From positions 682,001 through 746,000 of the forward strand of contig CALSFV010000211.1 in the NCBI GenBank assembly GCA_943737045.1: 64,000 bases of DNA. Reading direction: 5' to 3'. Source of the stretch: Parapristionchus giblindavisi (taxonomy: Eukaryota; Nematoda; Chromadorea; Rhabditida; Diplogasteridae). Position 1 is the stretch's first letter; each line of letters starts with the position of its first letter. A model generated the notes under the pieces. The model worked only from the letters and a program-made list of their open reading frames with translations, did no database searches and was not told where the DNA came from. The translations under genes were made by a program, and so were the position numbers. This document shows positions 23,001 to 31,763 of this stretch, one piece after another.

Positions 23001-26000
23001 ACTGATATAGTCCGCGATGCGTATTGATTACGAGGAGCTTCTTAGCTTCTTCGTCTACTTCAACTTGGAGATACGCACCCGAGAAATCAATCGTGGAGAA
23101 GACTGTTCCACCATTCAATGAGGCGAATATGTCTTCCGGCAGTTTGAGCGGATGAGTGCAATCTTCTAGACAGTCATTCAATCCTGTCTTGAAGTCGGCA
23201 CACAATCTTTTTGCACCATTCTTCTTTGCGACTAGCAAGAACGGAGCAGCCCACTCCGAGTGTTCTACCTTAGAGATCACTCCCATATCACATAATCGAT
23301 CGATCTCTTCATCACACACCTGCTGGCTGGCATACGGCACTGGCCGCTTGTTACGGAACACAGGCTTTACGCCTTGTTTCAGGTACAACTTAGCTGCAGA
23401 CTTGTTGTACTTGCCCAGTCCAGGCTCACAGACTTCTGGGAAGACATCCTTTACCCAGGCTGCGTAGTCTCCTGACTTGATGTGTGCAATCACCGTTTCA
23501 TCATTCTCATCAGAGAATGCTCGCTTCAAGTCTAGCTTGAAGAATACATCATTGCCGACTAGTCGAATCGGTCTTGGGGTGACGTGGACCCATGCGTCAC
23601 ACTTCTTGCCACAGTATTCCATTGTACTGCGGAACTTGCCGAGGATCTTCATACCTTGACCATTTGGACATGATACGGTACATAGAGCGGGAACCAACTC
23701 AGGGTTCTTCATCTCCTTCCAGTCAACTTCCGAGATGAGCGTCAGATCAGATCCTGTGTCAAGTTGACACTCCATCTGTTTTCCATCCATGGATACATTC
23801 ACGTACACACGATTGCCCTCAATCTGATTGCAATCCTTCAATTGTACTGAATTGTTCTTCCAGTGGTTCTTCTTCGGTCTCATTTCTGGATGCTTCAACC
23901 AGCATCTCTCATCGGTGTGACCCTTCTTGCCACAATGTGTACATTTCACATTGGCATTTGATCTCTCGGTCTTGGGCTTCTTACGATTCTTTCCCTTATC
24001 ATCTTCAGGTACTGTCACCATATTGGCTGATTTCGTCTGAACCGATGAGACTTCACGTTCAAGTGCTCTCAACGACGAATATCTTTCTAGAAGCTCTTTG
24101 AATGTGATATCGGCCTTCTGACTAACAGCATTGAATAGTTGAGTACGTATCGATTTCAGTTGAGGCAAATCCAATCCAGCAAGGAACAGCGTGATCTTCA
24201 TCTGATCCTCCTTAATATCCTTCAGACTGCCTTTCTGATACAACCGATTCACTTCAGAAGCGAATTCCATCACATCCGTACTACCACTCATAGCCATGCT
24301 CAGTTTGAAGAATCGAACACGCAGTTCGAAATCTGTTTCTTTCTTACCAAACAGAGCCTTCAGTGCCTTTATCGTATCATCGAACGATATCTTCATGACA
24401 TCTTCGGGTGCTTTGTGATCACGATATAATGCATTACACTTTACACTCAGATGACGTAATAACATTCTTACTTTATTTCCATCATCCAAATGCTTCGCAT
24501 CATATTCGAAGAAATCTTGGTATCGAACATACCAGTTCTCGAATGTGCATTCAACAGCATCATAATCGAACTCAACAATGCGAGCTTCCATCGCATCAAT
24601 AGATGGTCCTTGAGTAACTTGACTTTTAATCTCTCCATTAACAACTACTGTCTCTCTACTCGCTAACATCTCGAGTATTTCATTGTTCTTCTTATTCTGC
24701 TCCTCCTGCTTGCTCATGAAATCCTGCTGCATCTTGGCAAACATCTCCATTACAGTTGCCAACGTGACTTCCGACTTTACTTCTTCTCCAGGCATCCTTA
24801 CTTAGCACCAAATCAAAATTTGGGCAGAGCCTTCGGCGTACCAAGTGAAAAAGAATAGATAGTTCCCCCCCTCTGGGAGTACACACTCAGCAGTTACTGC
24901 CTACACAAGCCACACCACGTAGCGCACAATAGTTACTGACATTACAGTAACAAAGCCACACCAAGTAGCACTCAACAGTTACTGACCATACAGTAACAAA
25001 GCCACACCAAGTAGCAGCGATCAGTCCTAGCCACACCCAGTAGCCTGATCACGAACAAGGAAACAAGAAACGAGAAAAAGAATAAAGTAAAACGAGAAGA
25101 AATAAAGACTTACGTTAGTTCGTCAAAGATCCTGGTCGCCAAAATGTTATGTTCTTGGACACAACTTATAATATAGAAGAGACTTTATCAACGGAGAGAG
25201 AAGAGCACAACAGTGCGACGTGGAAGAAAACTATAAGAATGGCTGGAATGACCAATCTAGACAACACGTCAACTATGATGACGTGTCATTAACATAGTAT
25301 AGGGTAATGTGATTATGCAAACGTATAAGCTAGAGTGCATATGCTAATAGACTTGGGAGTAGACATAGCACTTATTCCTGTACATCTGTTAATAATATTA
25401 ATATAATTGTTCTTTTAAGTGAAAGCTCAAGCGAACAGTCGTTCAGAGTTGAGGCATGCAGACAATGGAGATCTCATTGCTGGTGGTCAACTACATGTAA
25501 GCCATCTTATTATCCAGATCATACATGGCACCGACATGGGTGTGCATCCTGTAAAATTAGGTCTTTTCGAAAATTATGGTGTAAAAAATTACCCCGTAAA
25601 AATTACGTTTAAGCTAAATTATAAAAATTTGTTGAATGCCCTATGTAAAATTAACCATTTTTGCAATTTTCTGTTCGGATGCCCCATAGGTCGAAAAGTA
25701 TGTTACAAAGCACCAAGCCTGACCGCATTTTGAGCCAAAATTTCCCAAAAAATCGTAAAACCTGACCGCATTTTGAGCCAAAATTTCACAAAAATCGAAA
25801 AACCTGACCGCATTTTGAGCCAACTTTGCCAAAAATCGAAAAACCTGACCGCATTTTGAAAACCGATAACCTAGCTATTCGACCTATGGGATGCCCCCGT
25901 TAATTTTCGCTTAAATTGTAATCGTTCACATAAAAATGAGCTCTATATAATGGGTCAACGCAGAAAATGAGCCGTATATAGTGGGTCAATCCTCACATTG

Positions 26001-27902
26001 TGAGGGTATGAAAATGTATGATGTATAGTCCATATATCTTTGATAACACTGGTCGCATTAATATCTCTTCCACACAGGGCTAATTAAAAGCACACGCAAT
26101 TCCACATTGCAAGTGCCTCATAGTTTTTGCCATAATTTTTTTGCAACCAAATCCTTTTATTTGTCTACATAGGTCGAATAGCTAGATTATCGATTTTCAA
26201 AATGCGGTCAGGTTTTTCGATTTATGTGATATTTTGACTCAAAATCCGGTCAGGCTTTGTACTTTTTTAACATACTTTTCGACCTATGTTTGTCTCCTTT
26301 TTTGACCGTATACAACACACTTGTTTATTTGGTACAAGAGTAGCCAGCCCAGTAGCCACAATGTCTCTTCTATGTTCATAAAGAGAGCCCAAGTGAGATA
26401 GTAGGTAGACCTGAGAGTGCAAGGAAGGAAGGGAGGGAGGAAAAGGGTTGGAGGGGGGGGGGCGATAGAATATTCCTGTGTTTATTGTTAGCAGCTGGTG
26501 GCAATTACACAAGTGCTATTTAGACCATACATTGCCATACCCTCGCAGTGCGAGGATTGACCCACTATATAAGGCCCATTTTAAGCTACTTGAGAAAAAA
26601 GGAAGCTGAAAATTGCGATTTTTTTAGCGAAAATAACGAATTTTGTGAACCTAAGGCACCCTATTTCGAGAATTGACCCACTATTTGAAAATAAACGGCG
26701 AGGGTACCGAAAATGTATGATTTAGACGGAAAATAGCTACACGTTATACTCACACAAAAAATTTACTTAAATTTATAATTTCTTACTTTTCATTTTCTTA
26801 ATTATAAGAAATATCACCGAAAAATCCTCTTGAAAAGTAAGAAATTCAATTTCTGAAACTCAGTTATAAGAATTCAATTTCTTAAAACAGATCATATTGT
26901 AAGAGAATTTTCTCTGTGAGTATATACTCTATTCAGCCCTTATGTGATTGTCTCAATCTGGAGTGCCCCGGTTGTTTCTGGCCTTGTCGATCGTGTCATT
27001 CGAGAAAGTGCTCAATCGTTTGCCAGAAGGGACGAAAGTCGGCTGTCCTCTCGGTTCATCAAAGTTCATCGCCTGATTCTGAAATTAGAAAAGATGCTAA
27101 TCCATTATGTCCATCTAAGTGATTCGATTCTTCTATTTCATTTGTTGTATATTGACATATTGTTGTAATATTCCAATGTCTGTATATGTAAATCGTTTCT
27201 TGTCTTGATCTCACGGTGTTGTCCATTTAAGATAAATCCGCATCTTTGAACAATTCCATAGCGATATACTATTTGGATAATTGATGATCCTTATAATAAT
27301 AATAATATAATAACATTTTATTCCTTCAAATGAACGCATCGGGGATGGGATTGGGAATGTCTGTTAGATAGTCTTGTGAAGGATGTCCGTCGCCAAGGCG
27401 AATCGGTGAAATGTTGGGGGGGGTGGAGGAAGAGGCAGTGTAGGAGTCTTACCTACTCAGACAGACAGACAGACGTTATGTAAAATTAACCAGTGCAAGA
27501 ACAACGGGAAAACCGTTTTCCGGGAAAATGTGACGTCATTAGCGTAGGCGGAGGATTTTTGGTAAACGCCTCCGCCTACGCTAACGACGTCACATTTTCC
27601 CGGAAAACGGTTCTTGCATACGGCCACAGTTTAAAAGTTTTTCTGTACGGACAGCCCCTGTAGAATCGAGCTCCATGTACTGCGCACATGTATTAATAAG
27701 ATCTTCTATGCAGCCCTTATGTGATTGTCTCAATCTGGAGTGCCCTGGTTGTTTCTGGCCTTGTCGATCGTGCCATTCGCGAAAGTGCTCAATCATTTGT
27801 CAGAAAGGACGAAAGTCGGCTGTCCTCTCGGTTCATCAAAGTTCATCGCCGAATTCTGAAATTAGAAAGGATTCTAATCCATTATGTTCATCTTCTAAGT
27901 GA
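20066..27902 (+). CDS. ARL14EP-like protein (ARF7EP C-terminal domain), alternative last exons
   Basis: The human homologue links ARL14 to an actin motor; the role in nematodes is unknown to me. Exons are 20066-20075, 20659-20760, 25420-25496, then either 26937-27122 (124 residues) or 27714-27902 (125 residues). All join in phase. Exon 2 gives KSLQIMNPGKKFDM, like the family's RSLQ-x-x-NPG block. Exon 3 gives ELRHADNGDLIAGGQ. The last exon gives CDCLNLECPGCFWPCRSCHS followed by RKC and a further Cys, the zinc-binding cysteine cluster of the domain. The 10-base first exon (Met-Ser-Ala plus one base) is the least certain part. Intron 2 holds the antisense LTR retrotransposon. The two last exons are a tandem duplication and are annotated separately. 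Confidence 0.82.
21281..21506 (-). repeat. 3' LTR
   Basis: 226 bases with TG...CA ends. It differs from the other LTR by one base seen by eye (AAAGGT versus AAACGT), about 99.6% identity. Confidence 0.95.
21640..24795 (-). CDS. Gag-pol polyprotein lacking RNase H and integrase zinc finger
   Basis: A single open frame of 1051 residues. In order: gag-like N-terminus with a coiled-coil-like Gln/Glu segment, a CCHC zinc knuckle CTHCGKKGHTDERC near residue 284, an aspartic protease motif DTGSD near 345, reverse transcriptase with YLDD near 628, and an integrase core with D, D and E at about 735, 790 and 826 (VHMDF, ASDNGTQF, NGQAERF). The chain passes from the end of RT (near residue 695) straight into the integrase linker and core. 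The RNase H domain and HHCC finger expected between them are missing, with no break in frame. The copy should therefore be unable to replicate alone. It can only have moved with help from an intact relative, or it lost the segment after insertion. Confidence 0.92.
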   Translation of the reverse strand: MPGEEVKSEVTLATVMEMFAKMQQDFMSKQEEQNKKNNEILEMLASRETVVVNGEIKSQVTQGPSIDAMEARIVEFDYDAVECTFENWYVRYQDFFEYDAKHLDDGNKVRMLLRHLSVKCNALYRDHKAPEDVMKISFDDTIKALKALFGKKETDFELRVRFFKLSMAMSGSTDVMEFASEVNRLYQKGSLKDIKEDQMKITLFLAGLDLPQLKSIRTQLFNAVSQKADITFKELLERYSSLRALEREVSSVQTKSANMVTVPEDDKGKNRKKPKTERSNANVKCTHCGKKGHTDERCWLKHPEMRPKKNHWKNNSVQLKDCNQIEGNRVYVNVSMDGKQMECQLDTGSDLTLISEVDWKEMKNPELVPALCTVSCPNGQGMKILGKFRSTMEYCGKKCDAWVHVTPRPIRLVGNDVFFKLDLKRAFSDENDETVIAHIKSGDYAAWVKDVFPEVCEPGLGKYNKSAAKLYLKQGVKPVFRNKRPVPYASQQVCDEEIDRLCDMGVISKVEHSEWAAPFLLVAKKNGAKRLCADFKTGLNDCLEDCTHPLKLPEDIFASLNGGTVFSTIDFSGAYLQVEVDEEAKKLLVINTHRGLYQYRRLPFGVKPAPGIFQSIMDQMLTGMSRAVAYLDDVIVSGRTKEEHDENLTGVLEKVRDSGFRIRPEKCAFGQNEVHFLGFVVNESGRHPHPKKVHALMKMQVPKNDAEGYANIAKNPSKVEPVKWPETSRPMERVHMDFVGPMNGRYYLIIVDVHSRWPEVVTMERITADATVKALRDFVSRYGSPETIASDNGTQFKSEMRAFCTEYGIKHMFSPPYHPQSNGQAERFVDTFKRSLLKMRGDGPEAENVQTFLMMYRCTPNNQLKLCTPAEIFLGRKMRCRLTLMSPREGEERVVNDKVTREFAEGDTVYYRDRDGPNHEKWSEAVVLRKKGNVMYEVQRLDGSLVTAHTNQLRKRWTEDSDPLSVLLESFNVPADNVECNNCNVPPSAADAAAVIDVDADAVVVPTNNVENNKKTNPEPTVDRSGSTRPARIRRPPNRMNISSTSGQSYQ
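25145..25370 (-). repeat. 5' LTR
   Basis: 226 bases, near-identical to 21281-21506. It carries the element's promoter by position. It ends 49 bases before exon 3 of the ARL14EP-like gene. Confidence 0.95.
25685..25888. mobile_element. CATAGGTCGAA MITE, 8-bp duplication, expanded interior
   Basis: Tips CATAGGTCGAA and TTCGACCTATG are flanked by GGATGCCC on both sides (25677-25684, 25889-25896). The interior has four copies of a unit containing CCTGACCGCATTTTGAGCCA, more than the other copies. Confidence 0.88.
26168..26288. mobile_element. CATAGGTCGAA MITE, short copy
   Basis: Tips CATAGGTCGAA and TTCGACCTATG. Flanking octamers TTTGTCTA and TTTGTCTC agree at 7 of 8. One interior unit. Confidence 0.8.
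26526..26719. mobile_element. CATACATT-family MITE with 8-bp target duplication
   Basis: Begins CATACATTGCCATACCCTCG and ends GAGGGTACCGAAAATGTATG, flanked by ATTTAGAC at 26518-26525 and 26720-26727. A partial copy lies just upstream at about 25935-26020. Confidence 0.85.
26937..27122 (+). other. Alternative last exon A of the ARL14EP-like gene
   Basis: Acceptor ATTCAG, 61 codons plus TGA, encoding the complete cysteine cluster. Its frame (phase 0) matches exon 3. The following roughly 170 bases, including AGATAAATCCGCATC, are also shared with the copy at 27714. Confidence 0.8.
27492..27625. repeat. Palindromic repeat with GACGTCA core arms
   Basis: TGCAAGAACAACGGGAAAAC through GCGTAGGCGGAGG is mirrored by CCTCCGCCTACGC through GTTCTTGCA. 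Another copy starts at about 63951 and runs off the window. Confidence 0.8.
27714..27902 (+). other. Alternative last exon B of the ARL14EP-like gene
   Basis: Acceptor TATGCAG, 62 codons plus TGA. Compared with exon A there are about seven synonymous changes, four replacements (Val to Ile, Asp to Asn, Ala to Ser, Pro to Ser) and one added Ser. All cysteines are kept, which points to selection on both copies. Confidence 0.75.
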
Positions 27903-29156
27903 TTTTTCTATTTCATTTGTTGTCTATTGACATATTTTCAATGTCTGTATATATAAATCGTTTCTTGTCTTGATCTCGCGGTGTTGTCCATTTAAGATAA
28001 ATCCGCATCTTTGAACAATTCCATAGCGATATACTATTTGGATAATTGATGATCGCTTTGTTTCGAAATTATCGATCGATTGGGAACAATTGTGCTGTGG
28101 ATTGGAAGAAGATGAAGATAGGTTTAATATGGTTCTATGGTACGATGTCGAAGAGTTGTGAGATTGTACTGGTGGTCTGTGGATGATGCAAATCGCACCA
28201 TTCCTCATCTGCCTTACATATGCCTGATATGGTGTCTGGAACCCCTGGCCGAAGCAACGGGGACTTATCTTATATTGCATGTTATATAGTATTACTAGAG
28301 CATGCTTTTTATTTACTGTGCTTCACGTTTCCTGATGAGTTGAATTGAATTGAAGCTGATTTATCGATCGGGGAAACTAAATACAGTAAGTACACTAACA
28401 AGCGAAAGTTGGGACAACCCGTGGTAGGATAGATCAATCGGTACATCGACGGACTACGGTATACGAATAGCACCTGGGACGGAAATCCGGAGGCAATGCG
28501 GGTCACCGAGGAGCTTAGCTGACCCTAGCCCGACCTTAGCGGTGCTAAGGTCACCTTAAGTAAGTACTTAGGGAGCTAAGGTCACCTTAAATCAGCACTT
28601 AGGGAGCTAAGGTCACCTTAAATCAGCACTCAAGGGGCTAAGGTTGCCTTAAGTAAACAAAAAGGCTGAGGACCAGTGTGAAGCGCGCACCAGAGGTAGG
28701 AACCGAGATGAGAGGGCTCGTTACTAAGGGGGGGGGGACTAGCTAAGTAAAGCATTCGAGGAGATGATAGTTGATCAGTGGTGTGTGAGATTAGGAAACG
28801 TCGCCTTGCAATATCTTAAAAATCTCGATAAATACTATAGTGGTGCGGCAAGGCGACGTTTCCTAACAGACCGCTGTGAGCTAAAAACGAAGAGTGGCCC
28901 GTATGTATGTACAGAATAAAGGAGGGAGCAGGGTGAGACATACAAATAATCAATAATTAGATAGATAATCGATTTGCGAAGAGACAACACGTATTGTTCA
29001 GAGTCGAGGGATTACTGTAGGCATGATGATGATGATAGGGTGGTCCTGAGCGGAAAAGCAGATGGATGAGCATGTGAGGGTACGGTGGATTATGGATTCG
29101 GGGCTCGGATTATCGATTAGTTGGACGCATTATCGATTATTTTGGCGTATTATCGA
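27903..29156. other. Convergent intergenic region
   Basis: Holds the shared 3' flank of exon B (to about 28053), a 35-40-bp tandem unit with GCTAAGGTCACCTTAA (28505-28660) and a hairpin at 28791-28866. The long minus-strand frame 28280-27924 runs through the duplicated flank and looks fortuitous. Confidence 0.5.
28791..28866. repeat. Perfect 19-bp stem hairpin
   Basis: TTAGGAAACGTCGCCTTGC at 28791-28809 and its exact complement at 28848-28866, with a 38-base loop. A related half-site TTAGGAAACGTCGCCCATC lies near 20416. Confidence 0.85.
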
Positions 29157-31732
29157 TTAGCCCAGCTGTCGTTTGAATCGCAGCGAGAATCGCGCAGTTC
29201 GTCCATTAGGGTGATAGAGGACGAAGATTTGGTTGGACTCCGAGATGGTGTCCTCCTTCGGACGATAGCAACAACTGAAATGAGTTCAAAGATCGAAGAT
29301 CAATTTTAAACTAAAGATCAAAGATCAATAAGGATCAATGGAAAAGCTAGTTTTCAGGTTCAGAAGATCAAAGATCATTGGGAAGTAACATCTATCAAAT
29401 AGGACGAAAATGGGATCAATGATGAGAGTAGGAAAATCGAAGATCAAAGATAAAATCAGCAAAACTTTTTTTAGATAGATAGACAGATTATTTAGACAGA
29501 TCAAAGATCAAAGATCACCCCTGACCTTCTGAATCCGGTCAATCGAATGTCCAGCTTGTGCTTGATCTCCACATAAGATTGGCAACCGTACGAGCAAGGG
29601 AACTCGCCATCTGATAGTCGGAACCGAACCCGAGATCCTTCGGGTACCTGAAGAGATCAAAGATCAAAGATCATTGACCAGAGATCAGAGGTCAAAGTTC
29701 AGTCATGCGAAACGCAGCCTCATCTTCATTTTCGCGCTCAAAAACTCTCTAAAAGTTAACGGTACACCCCGAGCTAATTTGAAACTCTTCGCTCTGGCAA
29801 TGCACTCTCGTTTTCTTAGCCAACGAGAGAGTGTAGCCAGAGCGGAGAGTTTCAAATTAGCTCGGAGTGAGGCTTTATTGATGTCTCGCTCGTTAGGCTT
29901 TCAAAGGGAAAATGTCTTACACCGGACTACTAATAATACAAAGATGACTGAGAATACCCAGAGATCAAAGATCGACAAATGGTTTTCTCATATTTGAAAG
30001 ACCAAAGATCAGCGATCGGACTATAAAGATCAAAGATCATAGTATAAAGACCAAAGATCAAACTATAAAGATCAAAGATCAACTCACGGATATTCTCCAG
30101 TAGCAGACGACGTTCTTTCCGGGAGGCGATGAGAGTGTCTGCCAGGTGTCACCGGCGTGCAGCTCTCCTCCGCAAGCTGCAAAAATCAATAATATTTACG
30201 AAAATCAATCGATATTCTCCGATTTGAAAAATCAATAATGGTGTATACGGGTAGGCGCGAGTATGGAGCAATCGGCTCCTCCGAGACCCTCAGGGCATCT
30301 GAAATATTAAGCAAATATAGAAATATAGATGGATGTACTATTATTTGTTCACTTGCACGTTAAAGATGAATGATAAAACTAATTTGTTAGTTAGTAATGT
30401 GCCTTATGGTGTTTCGGCCGCTGCGTCTATATGTAAATGTTCGCTGTCGTTTAAAGAAGGGGACCCATGAGTTGGCATGACTGACTCCCGCCACGATAAG
30501 CATGCTGGCTATTGTTTATATTATATGGTAATTGGAGTAAGGGATAATGAGAAAATGAGAGAGAAAGTATGCAAATTCGATGAGCACTCTCTACATGCCT
30601 TGAAAGTTGTACTTTCAATGCTCATAGTGAGCTTTAAACATATCGGGAATCAATATCAGATATGTCTTTCGATTCGTGTGATGAATCTCTATCATACTAT
30701 CCGAACAGTCTTATTACGAAAAAACTCGTGGGTCTCCATCTTTAAAGGAATTAAATAAATGATGATTTTTTAAATTAGAAAATATAGGTTTGCATGCACA
30801 ATAATGCTAAAATTAAATAATGTTATAGAAACAATAAGAAAATTTTTTAAAAGTCCGTCCGGAGACTTCCAACAAAATATCCACTCGCTAATTGTAAGCA
30901 CAGAATCAATAACTACAGTGTCCATCAATAAATACCCTATCAATCGGTAACTACCGTATACCTCAGCACATAAACGTAGAGCTGTGAACAGTGAATATTC
31001 GACGTATAATCATTTTCGATTTTACCTTTCCTATTTTGATCAATGGCACTAATACTTGTATATCTTACCTGCAGACCGCGCAGTTGTTGGGATCGGGATA
31101 GCCTCCTCCGAGGCAGTTCAGATTGTTACGGCCCAGACAAGCATCTGAATTTGGAGATCAAAGATTAAAGATCAGAGATCAAAGATCAAAGATTAAGGAT
31201 CAGAGACTAAAGATCAAAGATTAAAGATCAGAGATTAAAGATTAAAGATCAAAGATCAAAGATCAAGGACTGACTGGGACAGTAGATATCATTGACGACT
31301 TTGGCATCGAGGAAAGCCATCTTTTCTGTGCCCATCGTCGTCACGTACTTGAGCTCCTTCGGGACGATCGTGAAATCGGTCACCTGGCAAAGATCAAAGA
31401 TCAAATTACGATAAAATATTGCAAAATCGCTCTAGTACACTCCTGCGGATGACCTAGTCAGCGATTAAAGATCAAAGTCACGGTTTAAAAATCAACAGCG
31501 AGTATACTGTAGCTCAGCCGTACCTTGACAGCGTGAGCCACTGCGTGATAGTGCATCAACGAGCCGTAGTCATACGGTATCCGACGGGGCGAGACCTGTA
31601 ACTGGTCAATCAATAATTCACATTCGAACTACCGTATACCTGTCTGATGCCGAACGCCTGCAGCATACTTCTGAAGGGCATGAAGGATGCCGTGGCTTCG
31701 TCCTGGACGTTCTTCCAGTTGATACTGTAACG

Positions 31733-31763
<31 letters not shown>

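Larger units (their letters stand above)
21276..25375 (-). mobile_element. Recent Ty3/gypsy LTR retrotransposon, internally deleted
   Basis: A complete insertion: 5-bp target duplication CTTAT (21276-21280 and 25371-25375), two 226-bp LTRs, one gag-pol frame on the minus strand. The sequence just inside the 5' LTR is TTTTGGCGACCAGGATC, a plausible primer-binding site starting near TGG. A short purine tract GCGGAGG precedes the 3' LTR. It lies antisense in intron 2 of the ARL14EP-like gene, its edge only 44 bases from the acceptor of exon 3. Confidence 0.95.

Noticed and set aside
21662..23659. Plus-strand frames opposite the retrotransposon
   Set aside because: Antisense shadows of the gag-pol frame, with no splice signals or domain sense.
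27924..28280. 118-residue minus-strand frame
   Set aside because: Passes through the duplicated 3' flank of the ARL14EP-like exons. No conserved domain; the duplicate copy shows no matching full-length frame.
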